A stretch of 64,000 nucleotides of DNA, taken from a bacterium (GTDB lineage: Bacteria > Zhuqueibacterota > QNDG01 > JAFGCO01). The notes beneath the pieces were generated by a model. That model saw only the letters and a list, made by a program, of their open reading frames with translations. It did not search any database and was not told the DNA's origin. Below, one piece after another: positions 52,771 to 61,500 of this stretch. The DNA lies in the NCBI GenBank assembly GCA_016930535.1, contig JAFGGN010000073.1, forward strand, positions 1-64,000, written 5' to 3'. The translations under genes and the position numbers were made by a program. Each line of letters begins with the position of its first letter. Within the stretch, counting starts at the first letter, position 1.

Positions 52771-53359
52771 AATCTGTCTCCGGTATTTGTGTCAGGAGCC
52801 GTTTCAGGTTCTGCCGTCCGTTCTGGATATGGCTTTTCACCTGTTTCAGATCAAATCCCGTAATCTCCGCAACTTCCCGGTATGACTTCTCCTCCAGATA
52901 GAACAGCCGGATGCACTTTTTCTGACCGTTCTTGAGCAGTCCGACCGCCTCGTGGATTTTTTCATCGGTCCACTGTTCATCATTGGGATGCATGTCATCC
53001 GGAAATTCCATGAAATTCGTATCTCCCCGGGCTTCTTCCAGATCCACAAATGTCTGTCTCTGCTTTTTCCGCAGGATCTCGAAACAGTGATTCCGTGCCA
53101 CGATATAGAGCCATGATTTGAAACTGCGTATCTCATGCTTCCGGGATTCAACGGCCAGTTTCTGACAGATTTCCGTCACTGCATCCCGGGCGTCCTCCCG
53201 GTTTTTCAGGTATTTCAGGCAGATACCGAGAACCAGGTGGTGGTACCGGCTATAGAGGGTTTCGAGCCCCTTGGATTCAGAATCGGGGAATTCAACGGTT
53301 TCGAAGGATCCGGTGCCGGCATTTTTTTTCAGGGCTCTGTTGAACATCGGGTTAACCAT
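52760..53359 (-). CDS. ECF-type RNA polymerase sigma factor
   Basis: This 199-residue protein has sigma region 2 ('LYSRYHHLVLGICLKYLKNREDARDAVTEICQKLA...FKSWLYIVARNHCFEILRKKQ') and region 4 ('CIRLFYLEEKSYREVAEITGFDLKQVKSHIQNGRQNLKRLL'), with no regions 1 or 3, so it is an ECF sigma. It redirects RNA polymerase once released by the anti-sigma factor encoded in the overlapping next gene. An extended N-terminus and an 'EARGDTNFMEFPDDMHPNDEQ' linker are ordinary. It probably autoregulates the three-gene operon, but I could not identify its promoter motif with confidence. Confidence 0.93.
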   Translation of the reverse strand: MVNPMFNRALKKNAGTGSFETVEFPDSESKGLETLYSRYHHLVLGICLKYLKNREDARDAVTEICQKLAVESRKHEIRSFKSWLYIVARNHCFEILRKKQRQTFVDLEEARGDTNFMEFPDDMHPNDEQWTDEKIHEAVGLLKNGQKKCIRLFYLEEKSYREVAEITGFDLKQVKSHIQNGRQNLKRLLTQIPETDYAR

Positions 53360-53500
53360 TTGATTGAATGAGATTTAATATAAAAATATTTTGTCTGAAA
53401 AACAATCGAAAATGCCTCTCATGCCGTGTTTTATAAAAAATATTTTTGTGGAAAATTCAGCTGATATTATTCCCAATGGAAATCTTGAATAAAAACAGCA

Positions 53501-53523
53501 AAGGAGGTCGGCATATGGGATGA
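53501..53523 (+). other. Two-codon upstream ORF with strong ribosome site
   Basis: AAGGAGG (53501-53507) is ideally placed before ATG-GGA-TGA (53515-53523), 55 bp upstream of the next gene's start. It could be a minimal leader ORF in the messenger, or the ribosome site may be fortuitous. Confidence 0.3.
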
Positions 53524-53578
53524 GAAGGTTTTTTGTGTGTCCGGCATTTTTTATTAAACAAAAAAAAGGAGAAGAAAA

Positions 53579-56500
53579 ATGAAGGTCAAAATGTGTTTTA
53601 TATGGATAATCGGATTCATCGTTTTCGGTATGCCTGTTTTTGGCAGTGAATCCTATTACGGGTTCGAGAAAATCGACCGGGGATTTACAGGTATTGCAGG
53701 TGATGGGCGCCGGGTGTTTCTGAGCTGGAGACTGCTTCAGGAAGATGTGAAAGAAAATAAGGTGACTGGATTCAATATTTACAGATCTGCATCGGAAAGT
53801 ATCGACGGGGACCTGCTCAATCCCGGAGGACCGGTATTAAATCAAACCTGTTTTGAAGATATACCTGTTCCTGAAGGGAACAATCTGTATTACTATACAT
53901 TAAAAGAAGTCATTAAAAATGTCAGTGGTGAATGGATCGAAAGCACAGAAAAAAACCAGATACTGGTTGATCTGGGATCAGTAACCAATAATTATTATCG
54001 TATTATCATGACAGGTGGCCCGTCCGGTGAGATCGCGGATAATTCCATGAGCGCAACATCTCTTCCCATCACCATCGGGGATTTAAATGGAGATGGGGAA
54101 ATGGATTTTGTCTTAAAGCGACATGAGAGAAAATATGAGTCAGGTGTGATTTCCGAGTTTATTGCCTACTATGATGCATATCGTCATAACGGACAATTTA
54201 TGGCTACGTTAATCTTGGCCGACAAGGATGAGGATGTAGATTTTAACATCGATAACGGCGCCTATACCCATCCCTTTATTATCTGGGATTTTGATGGTGA
54301 TCTGACCAATGGAAGTGAAGTCGTTACAACAAAGTGGTCCGTATTTAATCGATGTTATCAGATGGTCATGTATCGTGTTTCCAATGGTCAATTTACACAG
54401 ATTGCGGAAATGGATCTCCCATCACCCTATGAAAACGGGGTTTTCAAAGGTCAGCGTTTTCGAAACGCCATGTGCGTGGCTTATTTAAACCCATCGAATC
54501 CACAACAGCCTTGCCTTGTTTATCAACAGGGTGTTTATCCCAATGACCATGCGCGTATCCAGTATTATGCCTATACCGGGACAGGTTTTACCGAATTACT
54601 GAGCAGTCCGGTCGACCTGGCCATAGAAGGCATATGGATGGGAGGCGGTCATTGGATCAAGGTCGGGGATTATAACGGTGACGGAATCGATGAGGTGTTG
54701 ATCGGCAATCACTGTTTCAATTATCTGGGTCAGCGTATCTGGGACGGGTGGGCCGAGGGAACCCAATACGAATATGTGCCCAAACACGGAGATTATCAGT
54801 GCCTGCGCGATGTGGATACGGATGGGTTTTTGGAAGTGGTGACTTCCTATGAGGATGCCTATCTTCCCAACAATAAAGTGCAGGTAGATGATATTGACAA
54901 CACGGATGAGAACAGCATGATGCTGAATTTTATTTCCAGCGACAACATCGATGTAAAATGTGTTTACTCCGGCAATTTCGATCCAAGTGATCCATCCGAC
55001 GAGATTTATATGCGGTATCAAATGCTGAATTATTCAACTCCGAAATATAAACGTGGTATTTTTAAACTGAATACGGTGAGCGGTCAATTCGACCTTATAT
55101 ATCAGGGTGAAGACAACTGGGAGAACGATGACAGCGGATCACTTATAGAATGGGACGGATTACGTTCGGGACTTTATCGTACGGGCAGTATGTATTTGTA
55201 TCAAAACGGTGTAATAAGTGGTGAATCCCTTTACAGGCAGATCGGTTCCTCACCGCTTGTGGCCGATATTAGCGGCGATTACCGTGATGAAATCATATCG
55301 ATCAATTATAACCCTTTGGCCATACGCGTCGATATGAATACATCCATCATTCAGAGCCGTGCGGTTACAGCGCTTCAGGACCGGATGTACCGTCAATGCC
55401 GTATCCGATCCGGACGCAGGGAGAACGGTGTCATTTCAGGACAGATCACGGGCGACTGGAACGGTCTGGGATTACCCGGTGTTGTCGTTCAATTGACCAG
55501 CGTTTCAGAGTCGATTGAACGTGAGTGCCGCACCGACAATCAGGGGCAGTTCAGTTTTCAATTTTTACCAGCAGGCGATTACATGGTGAGTCCGAAGTTA
55601 TATAATCCGCCTTTTCTACCGGATTACTCAACTGTTCAAATTACCCTCGCATCGGACAATGATGAAGAAGCCTGTGCATTTCATGTCCAGCGAAGTCCGG
55701 AACAGTCGGAACACAAGTACTATGATTTCAGCGATGCGTTTCAGCTCGATGATTTTTTCGCTGCAGGAGGAAGCGGAACGAGGATTCAGGATGCCGAGAA
55801 CTGGTTTTACAGGATTTCTCCTCCTGCAAGCGGTTCGAGTGTGGTCCTAATCGACAGGGGATATTCGGGAACAGATCCGGTCACCGCGTATTATTATGAT
55901 AATTTTGAGATCACGTTCAAAGCCAAATCGGACGAATGGTCCACGGATGCATGGGCGGATTATTGCCTGTATTTCAATTATAATGACAATGACGGAGTTG
56001 TCAGTTTTTATAAACTGATGTTCAACAAACAGGCAGGGGAAAGCAAACTGTTTTTCACGGACAATGGTGTGCAAACAGTCTGCAGGGTTTTATCAGGGCT
56101 TCAATTACTGGATGGATTCAGGGACATCGAAGTTGAACTGCAAAATGGAGCCCTGACTGTCATGTACAACGGGATTACTTATCTCGAACAGTATACATTG
56201 ACGAATGTTCTGGGCGGCCAAATCGGCTTTGGTTCCTATAATGATGTGGCCTCATTCGATGATATTGCGGTGACCTTGCTAGATCCGGCGGCATTGACGG
56301 TCGACGCGGGCCCTGACCGTGTGATCTCCCTGAACGAAACCCTCACACTACAGGCTTCGGTCCTTCCCGCAGGCACTCCCGTTTTGTGGGAGAAGGTGAG
56401 CGGCCCCGGAACCGTGAGTTTCAGTGATGCGGATGCGGTCAACAGCCAGGTGAGTTTCGATCAGATTGGTACTTATATGCTGAGCCTGACTGCGGATAAC

Positions 56501-58342
56501 GGGGAAAACACTGTCAGTGACAATGTGACTGTCGAGGTGACCGAAACATTGATCACCGGCACAGCCGCGCTGAATCCGCGGGCCGACAACTATCTCGAAA
56601 CGATAGAAAATGATATTTATACCAGGACCTATGTCAATACAGCACATGGGATTCTGCTGACAGGATGTAAATATGACAATACCAAAAAATATCGCAGGCG
56701 AATCGTGCTCGATTTCGATTTTTCCACGATTCCGTCGGGTGCAACTATAGAGCAGGCTGATCTGAAACTGTATTGTACCGATATCACGAACGACGCCGGA
56801 ATGCAGACCATCGAGGTGCATCAGATTCTGGCTCCGTGGGTGGACAATCAGTCCTGCTGGCTCGAAGCGTCATCCGGAGGCACACAGTGGCTGGGCTGTG
56901 AACCGAACAACACATTTGCCGGAACCCAGGTTTGGGCTTCCACAGACATCCAGTCCACCAAATTTCAGTGGTATGCCTTCGATGTGACCGGTCTTGTCCA
57001 GCATTTTGTGGATTCGCCCTCACAAAATTACGGTATGCTGCTGAAAATTGTCAATGATGCATTTACCACGCAGAAAAAGCAATTTCAGTTCTGTTCGACA
57101 TCCGCAGGTGATCCGAATCTGCATCCGGTACTGGAAATCCAGTACACATGGGACGGCATCGAGGATCTGCAGGTGGATGCGGGACAGGATGCATCGGTCA
57201 TGATCGGGACACCCCTTCAACTGAACGGTACGGTGACACCCGAAGACGCATCGGTTGTGTGGGAAAAAGTCAGCGGTCCCGGAGAGGCTGTTTTCACGGA
57301 TGCGGCGAGTACCGGCACGTCCGTCACATTCGACCAAATCGGTTTCTATGTACTGTCCCTCAATGCGAACTATGCAGATCAGTCTGAAACCGATGAAGTG
57401 CTGGTGGAAGTCACAAGCGCCGTGATCACGGCGACGATGCATCTGAATCCCGTGGCCGATACGTATCTTGAAATGGATAATCAGAACGACTGGATGCTTG
57501 ACAGCAAATGCTGGAATCACAGCATCCTGTGTGTGGGAAACAAGGATGTCAGCGGAAGGAAGTACATAAGAAGAACCATCTTGAAATTCGATCTGTCCGG
57601 ACTGCCGGCGGATGCCGTCATTCAAAGCGCCGCCTTGAAACTGTGTTCCACAAATATCACGGATGTATCAGTCAGCAGCGCAGCCAATGTCTATAAGGTG
57701 CTGGTTCCCTGGATAGAAACAGAAACCTGCTGGAGACGTTCTGCATCCAGCGGTCTTTTATGGAACGGCTGCAGTCCGAACAATGTGTATGCGAGCAGCA
57801 GCAGTTCTGCTTCAACCATGCTGAATATGGCACTGGGCTGGTACACATGGGATATCACGGCCCTGGCGGCAGACTGGGCCGCAGCGCCGGAGAACAATCA
57901 CGGGCTTCTGATCAAACTTCCGAACGATGATTTTACCACGACAAAGCGTATGTATGTATTTGCTTCCATGCTGGCTTCGGCGGATAAATATCCCGAACTG
58001 GAGGTCGTGTATACGACATCGCTGGCGAAAAAAGGCGAAGAAGCAGGTGCTGAAGCATTGCCCGAAACTTACGCGCTGCATCAGAACTGGCCCAATCCGT
58101 TCAATCCCGTCACCACGATCGGGTATACGCTCCCCGAGGCCGTTCATGTCGAGGTGGCTGTCTACGATATGCTCGGACGCCAAATTGCCGTTCTGGCGAA
58201 CGGGCATAAAGAGGCCGGAGCCTATCAGGTGCTTTGGGATGCCAGGAACGGGGCCGGAAGCAGGGTGTCCAGCGGCATCTATTTCATCAAGATGACGGCG
58301 GGCAATCAGCGGTTTACAAGGAAAATGGTGCTGCTGAAATAA
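53579..58342 (+). CDS. Multidomain secreted PL11-like protein with PKD/DNRLRE repeats and sorting domain
   Basis: This 1587-residue protein has a signal peptide, then a region (25 to about 600) like PL11 rhamnogalacturonan lyases: 'KIDRGFTGIAGDGRRVFLSWRLL', 'GFNIYRSA' and calcium-blade motifs 'GDLNGDGEMDFVL' and 'GDYNGDGIDEVLIG'. A carboxypeptidase-regulatory-like fold (620-700) and a jelly-roll (720-900) follow. Then comes a unit of PKD-like domain plus DNRLRE domain that is repeated (about 904-1190 and 1196-1480). A C-terminal sorting domain ends it (1500-1587: 'NWPNPFNPVTTIGYTLPE', 'VYDMLGRQIAVL', 'SSGIYFIKM'). It is probably exported across the outer membrane to act on plant or matrix polysaccharide. 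Activity is inferred. AAGGAGAAG precedes ATG 53579. Confidence 0.82.
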   Translation: MKVKMCFIWIIGFIVFGMPVFGSESYYGFEKIDRGFTGIAGDGRRVFLSWRLLQEDVKENKVTGFNIYRSASESIDGDLLNPGGPVLNQTCFEDIPVPEGNNLYYYTLKEVIKNVSGEWIESTEKNQILVDLGSVTNNYYRIIMTGGPSGEIADNSMSATSLPITIGDLNGDGEMDFVLKRHERKYESGVISEFIAYYDAYRHNGQFMATLILADKDEDVDFNIDNGAYTHPFIIWDFDGDLTNGSEVVTTKWSVFNRCYQMVMYRVSNGQFTQIAEMDLPSPYENGVFKGQRFRNAMCVAYLNPSNPQQPCLVYQQGVYPNDHARIQYYAYTGTGFTELLSSPVDLAIEGIWMGGGHWIKVGDYNGDGIDEVLIGNHCFNYLGQRIWDGWAEGTQYEYVPKHGDYQCLRDVDTDGFLEVVTSYEDAYLPNNKVQVDDIDNTDENSMMLNFISSDNIDVKCVYSGNFDPSDPSDEIYMRYQMLNYSTPKYKRGIFKLNTVSGQFDLIYQGEDNWENDDSGSLIEWDGLRSGLYRTGSMYLYQNGVISGESLYRQIGSSPLVADISGDYRDEIISINYNPLAIRVDMNTSIIQSRAVTALQDRMYRQCRIRSGRRENGVISGQITGDWNGLGLPGVVVQLTSVSESIERECRTDNQGQFSFQFLPAGDYMVSPKLYNPPFLPDYSTVQITLASDNDEEACAFHVQRSPEQSEHKYYDFSDAFQLDDFFAAGGSGTRIQDAENWFYRISPPASGSSVVLIDRGYSGTDPVTAYYYDNFEITFKAKSDEWSTDAWADYCLYFNYNDNDGVVSFYKLMFNKQAGESKLFFTDNGVQTVCRVLSGLQLLDGFRDIEVELQNGALTVMYNGITYLEQYTLTNVLGGQIGFGSYNDVASFDDIAVTLLDPAALTVDAGPDRVISLNETLTLQASVLPAGTPVLWEKVSGPGTVSFSDADAVNSQVSFDQIGTYMLSLTADNGENTVSDNVTVEVTETLITGTAALNPRADNYLETIENDIYTRTYVNTAHGILLTGCKYDNTKKYRRRIVLDFDFSTIPSGATIEQADLKLYCTDITNDAGMQTIEVHQILAPWVDNQSCWLEASSGGTQWLGCEPNNTFAGTQVWASTDIQSTKFQWYAFDVTGLVQHFVDSPSQNYGMLLKIVNDAFTTQKKQFQFCSTSAGDPNLHPVLEIQYTWDGIEDLQVDAGQDASVMIGTPLQLNGTVTPEDASVVWEKVSGPGEAVFTDAASTGTSVTFDQIGFYVLSLNANYADQSETDEVLVEVTSAVITATMHLNPVADTYLEMDNQNDWMLDSKCWNHSILCVGNKDVSGRKYIRRTILKFDLSGLPADAVIQSAALKLCSTNITDVSVSSAANVYKVLVPWIETETCWRRSASSGLLWNGCSPNNVYASSSSSASTMLNMALGWYTWDITALAADWAAAPENNHGLLIKLPNDDFTTTKRMYVFASMLASADKYPELEVVYTTSLAKKGEEAGAEALPETYALHQNWPNPFNPVTTIGYTLPEAVHVEVAVYDMLGRQIAVLANGHKEAGAYQVLWDARNGAGSRVSSGIYFIKMTAGNQRFTRKMVLLK

Positions 58343-58374
58343 ACCTTCTTTTTAAATTCAGAGATTTGAGGTAT

Positions 58375-58412
58375 AAATCGGGTCACCGAAGACGGTGGCC
58401 CGATTTTTTTTT
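58375..58412 (+). terminator. Rho-independent terminator
   Basis: A 14-bp stem (AAATCGGGTCACCG with CGGTGGCCCGATTT, one G-T pair) and AAGA loop is followed by an unbroken T run, 32 bp after the stop of the 1587-residue gene. Confidence 0.93.
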
Positions 58413-58536
58413 AGAATTTTTATGGAATTTCATTTTCATTCCCATCTCAATAACAAACTGTTACTCGGCATTGTGTGAAACGCTTCTCTTTTTGATTTTT
58501 ATTAATTATAAAATATGATAAATATCCGGAGGAATA

Positions 58537-61500
58537 ATGAAATCGTCATACGCATTTTCCATTGTATTTTCCGTAATCATCAAACGGATTTTTCTGTTCT
58601 GTATGTTTACAACCCTCACCGCACTATCGGCCTATGATCTTTTTAATGAATATCAGCTGCAACCGGAAGTCTGGCATCCGGTTCAGCCAGAATTTTCAGA
58701 AGTGGATGCGAAAGGAGATTTGAATCTCAGGATTCCTGTACTGACTGTACCGGGCCGCAATTTGGATTTTCCAGTTGTATTCAATTACAGTTCGAGTGTT
58801 ACTGTATTTCAGAATTCATCATGGATCGGATCGGGCTGGAGTTGGGATCCTGGCAGCGTCACACGCAGTGTCAATGGTTTTTCAATTTCACCTGGCAATG
58901 AAGTGCAGGGAATCGATTTTCCGGATGACAACGTGCAAACGGCATTGGATGTCTACTATGTACATTTGAATAATCAGTCAGTGCAGTTTTACAAATCCAA
59001 TGCTGGAACAGTGATGAATATTACTCCCCAAAATGAGTATTATCCAAATATCTGGAAACAGTGGAAAATAGAATTTGGAGATTTGAATTATCAGACTTTT
59101 CCTGATTTGAGTCAACCTCGAAAAATCGAGTTATTGAACGAACCTGTTCATATGCGCGATTTCGGGAAAGTCGTGATCACGATAAATGACGGTACGCGGT
59201 ATATATTCCGTGTTCCCACATTATCATCGTTTCAGAATTTCAAGGCAGTAGGAGGAGGTTTTGATATCGGAGGTGTTTATGACAACCGCTATATTTCTAC
59301 CTGGAGACTTGAAGCAATTTTAGGTCCGGATTATGATGACGGGAATGGTAATTATTTGATCCCTTCCAATGACAGACCCGGTGCTTGGATCCGTCTGGAA
59401 TATGCTTATGACAGTACACATTTATATTATTTGAATCAGGATCCTTTTTTACAGCTGACCTATCTGTCTAAAATTGTCACACCTACCCATGAAGCCCGTT
59501 TTATTACCGAACTCAGAGGTGATCTCGATCTGACATTGCCTGGCGGAACAGCTGTGCATAAGCGCCTTCGGCGCATTGAGCTTTACAATAAAAAAGATAT
59601 GAGTCATTCGATTCAGAGCGTCGAACTTGAGTTTGATCCCGTTTCAGGAATCGTGGAACAAAGTTATTTAAAAAGACTCACAATAATGGATAAATCGGGC
59701 TCATTGAGCGGTGAATACGGATTTGATTATTTTCCTGTAACCAAATCTGTATCAAGTGCCAAAATGGCATATGATTATGATGAATTCGGATTCTTAAATT
59801 ATGACGGAATTACAGGATATGATTACAGCAGCGGTGCGACAGCGAAGAAAAACGGTTTACTGAAAACCATCTCGTATCCTTCTGGGGGGTATGAGGAAAT
59901 CATATATGAAAGTGACGTGATAGATATTTTGAATTCGAACAACATAATCAGCTATACTGCATACAACTGGTCTGAAGGATCAATTGGTAATTTGACCTAC
60001 ACACCTGGATTGAATCGAAAATATCAGGGCGGACAGCGTGTTTCACAGATAGTTCAGTACGATGCAATGGGCGGCAGCATCGCCACGGATTATAGTTATC
60101 CTACCGATGGATTTTTGACAGGCGTTCCACCTTTTTATTATGCGCGCCAGGGAAATCTTGATTTGAATCTGAGTTATGGTTTAAGGGGGCAGTCATCCGT
60201 TTATTATCCCTTTTTAAAAATCACATATGCGGACAACAGTTATCAGGTGAAAGTATTCTCCATCGCCTCACCCAATACAATCATTAAATCTGCTCTGGTC
60301 GGAGCCGCAAATTCCTATTTATCCGTCCTTCAAAGCAATAACGATGTTGCCTGGGGACAACTCACTGAAAAAAAATACTATCAGGATAACAATTTGTTAA
60401 CACGACATGAAAAATTTCTTTACGCCCAGAATACACTGAAACCGATGGCAAACAGCTCGTATCTTGATGTCATGGATCTTCCCTTATGCACATTTTTTCA
60501 GATTTTAGAGAAACAGGAAATCATTGATTTTGATATGAATTATCCCGGAAATACATTTACAGCGACTACCGAATATGATTATACGCATGATTTTCAGATT
60601 CGAAGAAGGTATATGTATAACAGTAATGCCGATGAGGCAAAAGCCGAAGAAACGACTTATGCACACGAATGTTATGATGCACTGAAAACCAGGAACATTT
60701 TGACACCGGTATCCAAATCGGATATCTATTCCATCCATCTGACCGGTCCAACCGATAATAAAATCATCGATGGAGTACCCCACTCCATTCATGTAGCTAA
60801 AATCTCGAATCCGGCGAATCCGAATCCGGTTTATTCAGCGATATTTAATGTTAATTTGATCACAGTATCACAAATTACCGGAACCATCAATCGTGAATCT
60901 TCAAAAGACAATGTATATATCACACTGGAGAAAAGGCTTTCAGGTACGTATGACTATATATTCGTTGAAAGCTGGTGGAGGGAAGAGTTGCTGCCGGATG
61001 AAGTAACCCTGGAACCCGGTTACGATTACCGGTTAAAGGCTGTTGCTGTTCCATTTTTAACTGACGGTGAAGTCGGTTGCGGGGCTACGTTATCTTATAT
61101 AGAAGAAATTCGTTCCTATTATGCTTCAAATGCTATGGTCTGGCGTCTGGAATCCAATATAGTCAATGCGTTTTATAAACCGGATGCAACGTACCGATGG
61201 GCTGCATCTGAACCGGTCCCAACATGCCCGGTTTTTTCTTACTGGGATCCCTCAACGACACCACCTGAAGGCAGTGACTGGCGCTTACAGAGAGATTTCA
61301 CAGACTATGACCGGCATGGAAATCTGATTGATGTGGCCGATGCCCACGGCGCACACACTACTTTCCAATATGATCCTGTATATGGCCATTATCTTGAAAC
61401 TGTGGCAAAAGGAGGTATGGAAATTGAGTTCATGTATCACACATATTGGCAGTTGCCCGAAAAAACAATCGATGAAAATGATGTGGAAACAAATTTTGTT

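Noticed and set aside
48749..53359. A type III-E CRISPR (Craspase) accessory operon
   Set aside because: No gRAMP, Csx30/31 or repeat array is nearby. The CHAT protein has a signal peptide and is periplasmic, so only an analogy is drawn.
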